A stretch of DNA of 11,345 nucleotides. It comes from Paracoccaceae bacterium (GTDB taxonomy: Bacteria > Pseudomonadota > Alphaproteobacteria > Rhodobacterales > Rhodobacteraceae). Positions 1 through 7,337 of this stretch are shown piece after piece. The notes beneath the pieces were generated by a model. The model was not told the DNA's origin and made no database searches. It saw nothing but the letters and a program-made list of their open reading frames with translations. The stretch is taken from positions 1 to 11,345 of the forward strand of contig JANSYB010000029.1 of the NCBI GenBank assembly GCA_024742655.1, written 5' to 3'. Numbering within the stretch: position 1 is the stretch's first letter; every line of letters starts with the position of its first letter. Position numbers and translations under genes: made by a program.

Positions 1-2
1 GG

Positions 3-656
3 ATCACGGCGCGCGTGCGGATGGGAAGCGGCAAGCTGGTCGATATCGAGCGCGAGGTGGAACTGGGCGGACCATTGCATTCCAAGGGGGTCATGATCCT
101 GTCTGGCTACCTGACGGCCAGTTTCGCCCCGGACGCGCCGTTTTCCCTGCATGCCAGCCTTGTCTTCGAGCAAAGCTACGGCGGGATCGACGGCGACAGC
201 GCCTCCTCGGCTGAGCTTTATGCGTTATTGTCGGCCCTGGCAGAGGTGCCAATCCGACAGGGATACGCCGTGACAGGCTCGGTCAATCAATTCGGAGAGG
301 TGCAGGCCATCGGCGGGGTGAACGAAAAGATCGAAGGCTTTTTCGCCACCTGCAAGGCGCGTGGCCTGACCGGCGATCAGGCGGTCTTGATCCCGCGCTC
401 CAACGTGGAGCATCTGTGTCTACGACACGAGGTGGTCGATGCCGTCAGGCAAGGTCAGTTCGGCGTGATCACGGTTGGCACGATTGCCGAGGGAATCGAA
501 ATACTGACCGGTGTCACAGCCGGGGAACGCGGCACGGACGGCACCTATCCGGAGGGCACGATCAATGCCCGGGTCGAGGCCCGGTTGCGTGCCTTCGCCG
601 AAACCCGAAAGGCTTTCGTGCGGAAACCGGGCACGGATGACGAGGCCCTGGCATGA
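3..656 (+). CDS. Lon-type ATP-dependent protease, LonB/YcbZ-like, C-terminal proteolytic domain (5' truncated)
   Basis: This is the C-terminal peptidase S16 domain of an ATP-dependent serine protease that degrades misfolded or regulatory proteins in the cytoplasm. The frame is open to the left edge, so the AAA+ part lies outside the window. Numbering from the GTG at 15, the catalytic serine is Ser62 in GIDGDSAS and the catalytic lysine is Lys105 in [10 protein letters not shown]. Their 43-residue spacing equals that of E. coli Lon (Ser679/Lys722). The segments [17 protein letters not shown] and ARGLTG closely resemble E. coli YcbZ (COG1067) rather than classical LonA, from memory. The roughly 40 residues after the domain, rich in charged residues, are a variable tail. 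The stop overlaps the next start by ATGA, so the two genes are translationally coupled. Identification of the protease domain is firm; the exact subfamily is inferred. Confidence 0.93.
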   Translation: MTARVRMGSGKLVDIEREVELGGPLHSKGVMILSGYLTASFAPDAPFSLHASLVFEQSYGGIDGDSASSAELYALLSALAEVPIRQGYAVTGSVNQFGEVQAIGGVNEKIEGFFATCKARGLTGDQAVLIPRSNVEHLCLRHEVVDAVRQGQFGVITVGTIAEGIEILTGVTAGERGTDGTYPEGTINARVEARLRAFAETRKAFVRKPGTDDEALA

Positions 657-1333
657 GTGCCGCAACCGCCCGGCGAACGCGCCTTCTGCTGGGTGCAGGG
701 TCGTTTTCCGATGCTGAAAGCGCGCTGAAACTGGTTGAACTGCTGGGCAAGCGCATGGCCGCCGATCTGCGCGGCCTGTTCATCGAGGCACCGGTTGGTG
801 CGCTCACCTCTCGTCATGTGATCAGCATGACGGGACAACTGATAGAGACGCCGACCGCCGAGGACGCGGCCCGCGCCACCAACCGCGACGCACGGGCCTT
901 TCGCCGGCGCCTTTCCCTGCTGGCGCAATCGCGCACGGTCGAATGGAGTTTCGAACAGCGATCCGGGGATGTCGCGACCTGCCTGTGCGAGACCGCGCAG
1001 GATTGGGACATCGCCCTGATGGGGTCGGGCCCGTTGCACCACGCGCCCGGTCGGGTCGTTTGCATTGCACCGGCCTCTGCGCAGGCTCAGGAATTGGCGC
1101 AAGCCCTCGCAGGCGTGCTTGGCGTCGACCTGCTGAGCCTTTCACTGTCGCAAGACGAGGGGGACGAGCGGTTCACCTCTCAAACCGGGCTACTTGCCCG
1201 GCTGAACCGCCTGAACGCGGCCGCCGTGGTGGCCGATTGGGGCATGCCGCCACTGTCTAGCGAAAAGGACCTGCGCGACCTGATCACAGCCGCGCGCTGC
1301 CCTGTTGTTTTGCTGGGATCGCGCAAGGTCTAA
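653..1333 (+). CDS. Universal stress protein-like protein, probable two-lobe form
   Basis: This 226-aa protein is of uncertain function. Residues about 8-46 ([20 protein letters not shown]..., then [13 protein letters not shown]) follow the first beta-alpha-beta unit of the UspA fold. [13 protein letters not shown] near residue 120 resembles the end of a Usp domain. A second weaker unit seems to follow: [20 protein letters not shown] near residue 135, ending in [12 protein letters not shown] infer two degenerate Usp lobes. The classical ATP-binding G-2x-G-9x-G(S/T) motif is not clearly present, so nucleotide binding is doubtful. The start ATG lies inside the stop of the Lon-type protease (ATGA), which points to coupled expression and perhaps a joint role as adaptor or stress sensor. 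No signal peptide or membrane segment is evident. The CDS call is strong; the family call is moderate. Confidence 0.82.
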   Translation: MSAATARRTRLLLGAGSFSDAESALKLVELLGKRMAADLRGLFIEAPVGALTSRHVISMTGQLIETPTAEDAARATNRDARAFRRRLSLLAQSRTVEWSFEQRSGDVATCLCETAQDWDIALMGSGPLHHAPGRVVCIAPASAQAQELAQALAGVLGVDLLSLSLSQDEGDERFTSQTGLLARLNRLNAAAVVADWGMPPLSSEKDLRDLITAARCPVVLLGSRKV

Positions 1334-1383
1334 GGTTTTTCTTGCTGGGCCTGTACCGTCCAGTCACAGTGCACTCCGGAACC

Positions 1384-1391
1384 GGGAGGAG
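1384..1391 (+). promoter_or_regulatory. Strong Shine-Dalgarno site of the M20 amidohydrolase gene
   Basis: GGGAGGAG ends five bases before the ATG at 1397, a near-perfect and well spaced ribosome binding site. It fixes this start and suggests the M20/M24 pair is translated efficiently. It also suggests the pair is an expression unit separate from the preceding Usp-like gene, which ends 63 bases before the M20 start codon. I found no convincing promoter in that gap. Confidence 0.8.
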
Positions 1392-1396
1392 AGCAC

Positions 1397-2557
1397 ATGC
1401 CGATTGCGCAAACCGTTGTGCGACAAATGATGGAGTGGCGGCATGAGTTTCACCGCCACCCCGAACTCGGGTTTGACCTGCCCAGGACCAGCGCACGGGT
1501 GGCCGAACTTCTTGAGGCGTTCGGGCTGGAGGTGCATCGTGGCGTAGGACAAAGCGGTGTTGTCGGCATCCTGCAAAAGGGCAACGGGCCACGCAGCATC
1601 GGTATCCGCGCGGACATGGATGCGCTGCCCATCACCGAGCAGAACGAAATCACCTATCGCTCACAGGTCGCCGGGCAGATGCATGCCTGCGGGCATGACG
1701 GGCATATGACCATGGCTCTTGGTGCGGCCAAGGCACTGGCCGAGGGTGGCGATTTCAACGGGCGTGTCGTGTTCCTGTTCCAGCCGAATGAGGAACACGG
1801 AGAGGGCGCGGCGGCGATGATCGCCGATGGCGTCTTCGATCGTTTCGCCGTGGACGAGGTTTACGGCATGCACAACATTCCCGGGATGCCGCTTGGCCGG
1901 TTCGCCACGCGCGCCGGGCCTATCACGGCAAGCGAAGCCCTGTTCGAGATCACGATCGAGGCGCGTGGCGGCCATGCCGCCCTGCCCCATATGGGGGCGG
2001 ATGCCATCACCATCGGGTCCGAGATCGTCGGTGCGCTGCAGACCATCGTGTCGCGCAAGCTGGACCCGGCACAGAACGGTGTCGTATCGGTCACGGGGTT
2101 CGAGACGGATGGCAAGCGCAACGTATTGCCCGGGCGCGCCACGCTGAGCGGCGATGCCCGTGCCCTGACGCCCGAGGTGAATTCGGGGATCGAGACGGCG
2201 ATGCGCCGGATCGTGTCGGGGATTTGCGCGGCGCATGATGTGAGGGGCAGCGTCAGCTACGACACGATCTTTCCCCCCACGATCAATGCGCCCGGCCCCG
2301 TCGCCGCTGCGCTGAAGGCCGCCGAAACCATCGGCGCGCAAGTCGATGGCGCCTGCCCGCCCAAACTGTTCTCTGAGGATTTCGCGCATATGGCCAACGC
2401 CACACCGGGATGTTTCGTGTTGATGGGCAACGGGACCGAAGGCAGCCATGCCCGCCCGTTGCATTCCGCCGATTACGATTTCAACGATGAGGCGTTGACG
2501 CATGGCGCGGGTTTCTGGGTCACGCTGGCAGAACAGCAATTGAAAGATGGCGCCTGA
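1397..2557 (+). CDS. M20D-family amidohydrolase (hippurate hydrolase/aminoacylase-like)
   Basis: This is a cytoplasmic binuclear metallo-amidohydrolase that cleaves an amide bond, typically of an N-acyl amino acid or related compound. Family signatures are complete: GIRADMDALPI (residues about 69-79), HACGHDGH with Cys98 and His100 as probable metal ligands, QPNEEHGEGA with the Glu132/Glu133 pair, GMHNIPG with His159, and LHSADYDFND with His356 near the C-terminus. The region around residues 185-300, with GGHAALPH, is the lid/dimerisation domain. At 386 aa it has normal family length, with no signal peptide. Its TGA overlaps by one base the ATG of the following creatinase-fold gene (TGATG), so the two are translationally coupled and probably act on one pathway. 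Substrate cannot be read from sequence; relatives are usually annotated hippurate hydrolase or IAA-amino acid hydrolase without proof. Confidence 0.93.
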   Translation: MPIAQTVVRQMMEWRHEFHRHPELGFDLPRTSARVAELLEAFGLEVHRGVGQSGVVGILQKGNGPRSIGIRADMDALPITEQNEITYRSQVAGQMHACGHDGHMTMALGAAKALAEGGDFNGRVVFLFQPNEEHGEGAAAMIADGVFDRFAVDEVYGMHNIPGMPLGRFATRAGPITASEALFEITIEARGGHAALPHMGADAITIGSEIVGALQTIVSRKLDPAQNGVVSVTGFETDGKRNVLPGRATLSGDARALTPEVNSGIETAMRRIVSGICAAHDVRGSVSYDTIFPPTINAPGPVAAALKAAETIGAQVDGACPPKLFSEDFAHMANATPGCFVLMGNGTEGSHARPLHSADYDFNDEALTHGAGFWVTLAEQQLKDGA

Positions 2558-3699
2558 TGTTCGAGAGCCGGATGACAGATCTTTGCTCGCGCATGCGGAC
2601 CGCCGGCATCGACGTCGCGCTGATCACGGATGACGACAATATCTATTACCTGACGGGCTATTACGATTACCTGCACATGGAGTTTGGCCGCCCGACGATC
2701 CTCGTCGTATGGTCCGAGGGCGGCAGCCTGCTGATCACGCCAAGCATCGATCTGCGGAGCGCCGAGGCCATGGCCCGCGTTGACCGGATTGCCGCATGGA
2801 ACGATGGCGCAGGAGACGAATGGCGGGCCGAGTTGCCGGATATCCTGCGTGACGCCACACGGGTCGGGATTGAGCCGGACCATATGCCGCCGGTTGTGCG
2901 GGCGTTTGTCGATATGATCGTTCTGGCGCAGGCCCAGACCAGCATCACGCCGATTTTGTCCGACATGCGAATGATCAAGTCACCGGCCGAGTTGCAACTG
3001 GCCCGTCACGCCGGCGAAGTGGCCACGGCCATGATGCAGGCCGGGCGCGCCGCCATCGGCGCGGGCGTGCCGGAATACGAGGTGGCCCTGGCCACGTCCC
3101 ACGCCGGAGCGCGCAAAGCCGCTGACCTTCTGGCCGGGCATTATGACGACGCGGACATGTCGCCAAATACGCATTTCCTGCAGATCATGGCGTCGGGTCC
3201 GGAAATCACCAAGACACATCACCGCGCCAGTACCCGGATAATGCAGACGGGTGATCCGGTCTTTCTGTGTTTCTGCGGCATGACGAATTTCCACCGGTTC
3301 AAACTGGGCTTCGATCGGACATTCTGGATCGGCAAGGCTGATCCGGCACAGGCGGCCATCTATGAGGTGGCCGTGGCCAGCCAGCAGGCCGCGCTTGACG
3401 CGCTTGCCCCGGGGGTCCGCGCCGAAAGCGTGCACGCCGCCTATGCAAAGGTCATCCAGGAGGCCGGGTACGATTATCCGTTCCGCTGCGGCCGGGCGAC
3501 AGGCTTCAGCTTTCTGGAGGCCCCGCAACTGGTCACGGGTGACACCACGCTCCTGCAGCCGGGCATGGTGCTGGCCGTCGACGGATCTGTCAGCACCGAG
3601 AGTTTCCGCGCGCAGGTCGGCGACAGCTTCATCATAACCGAAACCGGCCATGAACAGATCACCCACCATCCCAAGGCAGTTGTGGACGTGACGCTTTAG
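2557..3699 (+). CDS. M24/creatinase-fold (pita-bread) hydrolase lacking the usual metal ligands
   Basis: This 380-aa protein has an N-terminal creatinase-like domain (about 1-135) and a C-terminal pita-bread domain (about 145-375). MRMIKSPAELQLARHAGEV near residues 137-155 is the standard linker entry to the catalytic domain. Metal-dependent M24 peptidases carry Asp, Asp, His, Glu, Glu. Here the matching places appear as Cys238 (LCFCG), Gly251 (before FDRTF), no HGxGH motif (CGRATG at 311-316), Asp342 (AVDGS) and Gly355 (QVGDS). Compared with creatinase from memory, Phe43-x-Arg45 (EFGRP) fits the substrate-binding Phe62/Arg64 pair. His221 or His222 (KTHHR) fits catalytic His232. Asp253 and Asp342 replace Glu262 and Glu358. 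I infer a metal-free C-N hydrolase rather than a proline peptidase. It is coupled to the preceding amidohydrolase. Ectoine hydrolase (DoeA) is a related possibility, but motif details and the partner gene do not match well. Confidence 0.9.
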   Translation: MFESRMTDLCSRMRTAGIDVALITDDDNIYYLTGYYDYLHMEFGRPTILVVWSEGGSLLITPSIDLRSAEAMARVDRIAAWNDGAGDEWRAELPDILRDATRVGIEPDHMPPVVRAFVDMIVLAQAQTSITPILSDMRMIKSPAELQLARHAGEVATAMMQAGRAAIGAGVPEYEVALATSHAGARKAADLLAGHYDDADMSPNTHFLQIMASGPEITKTHHRASTRIMQTGDPVFLCFCGMTNFHRFKLGFDRTFWIGKADPAQAAIYEVAVASQQAALDALAPGVRAESVHAAYAKVIQEAGYDYPFRCGRATGFSFLEAPQLVTGDTTLLQPGMVLAVDGSVSTESFRAQVGDSFIITETGHEQITHHPKAVVDVTL

Positions 3700-3703
3700 T
3701 CGC

Positions 3704-4294
3704 CTACCGTTGCGACAGAACGGCAAGAACCACCACCGTCATCATCGACAGGGCCATGCCGATATTGATGATCCGGTGCGCGCGCGCCGAAAGGTCGAGA
3801 CGGTGCAGGCTGACCCCGGCCCAGAGCCACAGGAAATGGATGGGCACCCAGATCGCGTTCATGATGAGGAATTTCATGGCGACCTCGGCAGCGTAATTGT
3901 CGGGCCAGAAGGCGAACCCGGTGAACAGGGCCGTATTCACGGCATAGGCCTTGGGGTTGATGATTTGCAGCAGCACACCGCCCAGAACACCAGGCGGGCT
4001 GGCTTTCTCGATAAAGGCGAGTTTCGCCCCCGCGAAAGCGATCCGAAGCGCAAGATAACCAAGGTAACCAAAGGACAGCAGGAACAGGACCATCCGGATC
4101 CGCGGATCGGCCACGATCAGCACGGCGACACCGCTGACCACGGCGACGGCTACGAGATTGGTTCCCAGAAACAGGCCAAGCACATATCGCGCTCCGGGTC
4201 GCAGGCCGAATCCTGCCCCGACACCCGCCGTCGACAGGACACCCGGCCCCGGCGTTATGATCAGAAAAAAGACCGCCGCGGCAAACGTCAGCAT
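3704..4294 (-). CDS. LysE/RhtB-family amino-acid (metabolite) exporter
   Basis: This small inner-membrane exporter has 196 aa, near the usual family length of about 200, and about six hydrophobic segments. The N-terminal TPGPG motif (residues 14-18) followed by a glycine-rich stretch is the LysE/RhtB hallmark. IINPKAYAV (111-119) is the second conserved signature, beginning the next hydrophobic segment. Members export lysine, homoserine, threonine, leucine or other small metabolites by proton exchange; the substrate here is unknown. An AGGTGA sequence a few bases upstream of the ATG supports the start. The gene lies 40 bases after ugd on the same strand and may be co-transcribed with it. Its 3' end faces the creatinase-fold gene with only four bases between stop codons, so the two transcription units converge without a visible terminator. 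Confidence 0.9.
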   Translation of the reverse strand: MLTFAAAVFFLIITPGPGVLSTAGVGAGFGLRPGARYVLGLFLGTNLVAVAVVSGVAVLIVADPRIRMVLFLLSFGYLGYLALRIAFAGAKLAFIEKASPPGVLGGVLLQIINPKAYAVNTALFTGFAFWPDNYAAEVAMKFLIMNAIWVPIHFLWLWAGVSLHRLDLSARAHRIINIGMALSMMTVVVLAVLSQR

Positions 4295-4334
4295 CCGTCA
4301 CCTGCGGCGGCTGCTTTACCGGCGCGCCATCGGG

Positions 4335-5681
4335 TCACCCGGCAGCGGCAACGGCTTCGATCTGTTTGACGAACCCCGCCCGGCCAACGCTTTCATAAGC
4401 AATGAACCCGGCGCGTTTGGCATCCTTGACCGAATAGATATTGCGCAAATCGGCCATACGCGGCGTTGCCATCTTGCGCGCCAGCCGTTTCAGATCCAGC
4501 GCCCTGAATTCGTTCCACTCCGTCAGAAGGACGACCAGGTCGGCCTTGTTGGCGCATTTATAGGGGTCTTCGAACCAGCTGACGCCGGGCAGCAACGCCT
4601 CGCCTTCATGCTGGCCCTGCGGGTCGCAGACACGCACCTTGGCCCCGCCCCCGACCAAGGCCGGAACAATCGTCAGCGAGGGCGCCTCGCGCATGTCATC
4701 GGTATTGGGTTTGAAAGTGACACCCAGAATGGCCACCGTCTTGCCGTTGAACGACCCCTCGCACAGGTCCAGCAACTTGTCGGTCATGCGGCGCTTCACG
4801 TCTTCGTTCACAGCAATCACGGCTTCGGTGATGTGCAACGGCACGCTGAAATCCTGGCCCGTGCGCGCAAGGGCGCGGGTGTCCTTCGGAAAACAACTGC
4901 CGCCGTAACCCGGGCCCGCGTGCAGGAACTTGTTTCCAATGCGGCCGTCAAGACCCATGCCGCGGCTCACCTGCTTTACGTCCGCGCCAGTGCGTTCGCA
5001 CAGCGCCGCGATCTCGTTGATAAAGGTGATCTTGGTCGCCAGGAATGCGTTTGCCGCGTATTTGATCATCTCGGCCGACTCAAGATCCGTCGTCATGATC
5101 GGGAATTCGCGCAGGTAAAGCGGACGGTAGATCTCGGACATGACCTCGGCGGCACGCTCGGTTTGCACACCCACGACAACACGGTCGGGTTTCATGAAAT
5201 CCTCGATCGCGGCCCCCTCGCGCAGGAACTCCGGGTTGGAGGCGACATCGAACTCGAGCTCCGGATTGGCCTTTCGCACAGTCTGCTTGACCTGCCGGTT
5301 GGTGCCCACGGGCACGGTCGACTTGGTCACGATGACGACGTAATCCTTGGCAAGACGCGCGATTTCTTCCGCGGCGGCCATGACGTAACTGAGATCGGCA
5401 TGGCCGTCCCCACGCCGTGTGGGCGTACCAACGGCGATGAAAATCGCCTCCGCCCCGTCGATCGCCTCTGCCAGATCAACCGTGAATGACAGGCGCCCCG
5501 CGGCCACGTTCTTGGACATTAGCTGTTCAAGGCCAGGTTCGTAGATCGGAACCTCCCCATTGCTGAGCATCTCGATCTTTTCGGCGTTCTTGTCGACGCA
5601 AACAACGTCATGCCCGAAATCCGAAAAGCAAACACCCGACACAAGGCCGACATAGCCGGTTCCGATCATCGCAATCTTCAT
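4335..5681 (-). CDS. ugd: UDP-glucose 6-dehydrogenase
   Basis: Oxidises UDP-glucose twice with NAD+ to UDP-glucuronate, a cytoplasmic precursor for acidic capsule or exopolysaccharide and for pentose or galacturonate sugars. All three domains are visible in 448 aa. The N-terminal Rossmann fold has GTGYVGLVSG at 7-16. The FIAVGTP segment is at 81-87 and TKSTVPVGT at 119-127. The central helix carries EMIKYAANAF (Lys207, Asn211). The catalytic nucleophile is Cys263 in GGSCFPKDTRAL, followed by the C-terminal UDP-binding domain with GVTFKPNTDDMREAPS. Length and motifs are typical of alphaproteobacterial Ugd/RkpK. GAGG motifs about 5-15 bases upstream support the ATG at 5681. The gene is divergent from glmM across a 217-bp AT-rich region and precedes the LysE-type exporter. 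Confidence in function is very high. Confidence 0.97.
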   Translation of the reverse strand: MKIAMIGTGYVGLVSGVCFSDFGHDVVCVDKNAEKIEMLSNGEVPIYEPGLEQLMSKNVAAGRLSFTVDLAEAIDGAEAIFIAVGTPTRRGDGHADLSYVMAAAEEIARLAKDYVVIVTKSTVPVGTNRQVKQTVRKANPELEFDVASNPEFLREGAAIEDFMKPDRVVVGVQTERAAEVMSEIYRPLYLREFPIMTTDLESAEMIKYAANAFLATKITFINEIAALCERTGADVKQVSRGMGLDGRIGNKFLHAGPGYGGSCFPKDTRALARTGQDFSVPLHITEAVIAVNEDVKRRMTDKLLDLCEGSFNGKTVAILGVTFKPNTDDMREAPSLTIVPALVGGGAKVRVCDPQGQHEGEALLPGVSWFEDPYKCANKADLVVLLTEWNEFRALDLKRLARKMATPRMADLRNIYSVKDAKRAGFIAYESVGRAGFVKQIEAVAAAG

Positions 5682-5706
5682 TTTGCCTCGCCTCAGCCAA
5701 TGATTT

Positions 5707-5739
5707 CGAAAAACTTACGATAGCGACTTTAGTTTTTCG
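5707..5739. repeat. Inverted repeat CGAAAAACT-N15-AGTTTTTCG in the ugd/glmM control region
   Basis: Perfect 9-bp arms lie at 5707-5715 and 5731-5739, about 24 bp centre to centre. The first arm overlaps an 8-bp self-palindrome TTTCGAAA (5704-5711). The dyad covers the candidate -10 region and 5' leader of ugd, so it is a plausible operator. A transcript initiating near 5719 would contain only one arm, so a role as DNA binding site is more likely than an RNA hairpin. Confidence 0.55.
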
Positions 5740-5753
5740 TGAAATTTTGTAAA
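5726..5753 (-). promoter_or_regulatory. Candidate sigma70-type promoter for ugd
   Basis: On the minus strand, TTTACA (5748-5753) is followed after 16 bases by TAAAGT (5726-5731), 45 bases ahead of the ugd ATG. The surrounding AT-rich island contrasts with the GC-rich coding sequence. Two inverted repeats overlap this element. The call is by consensus inspection only. Confidence 0.35.
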
Positions 5754-5758
5754 CGAAA
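5735..5758. repeat. Inverted repeat TTTCGT-N12-ACGAAA overlapping the candidate ugd -35
   Basis: Six-bp arms at 5735-5740 and 5753-5758 flank an A/T-rich core. The left arm overlaps the right arm of the neighbouring CGAAAAACT dyad, so the region holds three CGAAA-type elements in alternating orientation, starting at 5707, 5739 (minus strand) and 5754. Short arms in AT-rich DNA may arise by chance. Confidence 0.35.
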
Positions 5759-5816
5759 GTTTCCGGCTGCTCTTCTGCGCGCGCGGGCAGGTTTGTGCAA
5801 GGTCTGTCAAAGGGAA

Positions 5817-5846
5817 TTGGACAGTATTGCTCTTGCAAGCTAAGAA
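5817..5846 (+). promoter_or_regulatory. Candidate sigma70-type promoter for glmM
   Basis: TTGGAC (5817-5822) is followed after 18 bases by TAAGAA (5841-5846), 52 bases before the glmM ATG at 5899. Both hexamers are partial matches to consensus. The position fits a short leader. Inspection only. Confidence 0.3.
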
Positions 5847-5883
5847 AACGAACGCATCCGTGGACGTCACAAATGGTAAGATC

Positions 5884-5888
5884 GAGGG
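5884..5888 (+). promoter_or_regulatory. Ribosome binding site fixing the glmM start
   Basis: GAGGG lies ten bases before the ATG at 5899. This supports that ATG over an in-frame TTG at 5827, which would add 24 residues unlike any GlmM N-terminus I know. The ATG gives the conserved start [13 protein letters not shown]. Confidence 0.6.
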
Positions 5889-5898
5889 CAGTCTAGAA

Positions 5899-7257
5899 AT
5901 GACCGACAAGCTTTTCGGAACGGACGGCGTGCGCGGCGAGGCCAATACCTGGCCCATGACGGCCGAAATGGCCCTGAAACTGGGGGCCGCGGCCGGGCGG
6001 TACTTTCGGCGCGATCATCAGGACCACAGGGTCGTGATCGGCAAGGATACCCGCCTGTCGGGCTACATGATCGAATATGCGCTGACCGCCGGTTTTGCGT
6101 CGACGGGCATGAATGTCTTTTTGTTGGGTCCGGTGCCGACGCCGGCTGTCGGGTACCTGACCCACGGCCTGCGGGCGGATGTGGGCGTAATGATCTCGGC
6201 CAGCCATAACCCGGCCAAGGACAATGGCATCAAGCTGTTCGGCCCGGATGGATTCAAACTGTCGGACGAGGCCGAGGCGGGAATAGAGGCTCTGATGGCT
6301 GGCGGGGTCGAACCGGCCGCACCCGATAACATCGGACGTGCAAAACGGTTCGAGGACGCGCGTGGGCGCTATGTCGAGTATGCCAAGACAACCTTTCCTT
6401 ATCGAGGCCGCCTTGAAGGGCTTCGTATCGTTCTGGATTGTGCGAACGGGGCGGCCTATCGCACGGCACCCTCCGTTCTTTGGGAACTCGGTGCAGAGCT
6501 TGTCCTGATCGGCGTCGACCCGAACGGGTACAATATCAACGATGGGTGCGGCTCCACCCAACCCGGGACAGCCGCCGCAAAGGTTCTGGAAACCGGTGCC
6601 GATCTGGGAATTTGCCTTGATGGCGATGCCGACCGCGTGGTTCTGATCGACGAAACCGGCCATGTGGCGGATGGTGACCAGATCATGGCGCTGATCGCGA
6701 CCCGTTGGGCACAGGAAGGACGTCTGGCGGGCAACACGCTTGTCGCGACCGTGATGTCCAATCTCGGGCTGGAACGTCATCTGAATGCCAACGGCATCGA
6801 GCTGAAACGCACAGGCGTCGGCGACCGCTATGTCGTCGAGGCCATGCGGCAGGGCGGGCACAACCTGGGCGGCGAACAATCCGGCCATATCGTGATGACC
6901 GACTACGCGACAACGGGCGATGGTCTGATCGGCGCACTTCAGTTTCTGGCGGGCATGGTCGAAACCGGCAAGAAAGCGAGCGAACTGGCCCGGGTCTTCG
7001 ATCCGCTGCCACAGAAACTGATCAATGTGCGCTACAAGGCCGGTCAGGCCCCGCTCGAGACCGACAGTGTGCAGGACGCCATCGCCAAGGGCGAAAGACG
7101 ATTGGGCAGTGACGGTCGTCTGTTGATCAGAAAATCAGGGACCGAGCCATTGATCCGCGTGATGGGTGAGGCCATGGACCCCGTATTGCTCGACTCCGTC
7201 CTGGACAGCGTTGTGAAAGCGGTGGAAGTCGCCACCGAGGATCAGGCAAACTTATAG
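5899..7257 (+). CDS. glmM: Phosphoglucosamine mutase
   Basis: Interconverts glucosamine-6-phosphate and glucosamine-1-phosphate in the cytoplasm, the step before GlmU makes UDP-GlcNAc for peptidoglycan, lipid A and polysaccharides. The 452-aa protein has all four phosphohexomutase domains. The N-terminal FGTDGVRG motif is at 6-13. The active-site serine, Ser102 in ISASHNP, has the same number as in E. coli GlmM and is the residue that carries the phosphate. The Mg2+ loop DGDADR is at 241-246, the sugar-specificity loop with GGEQSGH near 327-333, and the phosphate-binding loop RKSGTEP at 411-417. These signatures separate it from phosphomannomutases (TASHNP, DGDGDR). The start was chosen by family N-terminus and an upstream GAGGG. 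It is divergent from ugd and followed 80 bases later by manC, an unusual context for glmM, which often sits near ftsH/folP; a second chromosomal copy is possible. Confidence 0.96.
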   Translation: MTDKLFGTDGVRGEANTWPMTAEMALKLGAAAGRYFRRDHQDHRVVIGKDTRLSGYMIEYALTAGFASTGMNVFLLGPVPTPAVGYLTHGLRADVGVMISASHNPAKDNGIKLFGPDGFKLSDEAEAGIEALMAGGVEPAAPDNIGRAKRFEDARGRYVEYAKTTFPYRGRLEGLRIVLDCANGAAYRTAPSVLWELGAELVLIGVDPNGYNINDGCGSTQPGTAAAKVLETGADLGICLDGDADRVVLIDETGHVADGDQIMALIATRWAQEGRLAGNTLVATVMSNLGLERHLNANGIELKRTGVGDRYVVEAMRQGGHNLGGEQSGHIVMTDYATTGDGLIGALQFLAGMVETGKKASELARVFDPLPQKLINVRYKAGQAPLETDSVQDAIAKGERRLGSDGRLLIRKSGTEPLIRVMGEAMDPVLLDSVLDSVVKAVEVATEDQANL

Positions 7258-7337
7258 AAAAAAGCAAATTTTCCGGTATCGTGCCAGAGACGCAGGTCGC
7301 GCTCAGGCGGCACGGAATTGAAAGGGCACGCAGACGT

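Noticed and set aside
2557..3699. DMSP lyase DddP (also an M24-fold protein of roseobacters)
   Set aside because: DddP keeps metal-binding Asp, His and Glu residues and is longer (about 450 aa); those ligands are missing here.
4158..5489. 443-codon open frame on the + strand antisense to ugd
   Set aside because: It mirrors a highly conserved ugd gene in GC-rich DNA, its translation has no recognisable domain, and its start lies inside the exporter gene. Long antisense open frames are expected from codon bias.
5827..5898. In-frame TTG upstream extension of glmM
   Set aside because: It adds residues absent from GlmM proteins, overlaps the candidate -10, and the ATG at 5899 has a ribosome site and the conserved N-terminus.
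7281..7337. In-frame GTG upstream extension of manC
   Set aside because: It would add 19 Arg-rich residues before the conserved pyrophosphorylase start; the ATG at 7338 gives the normal length.
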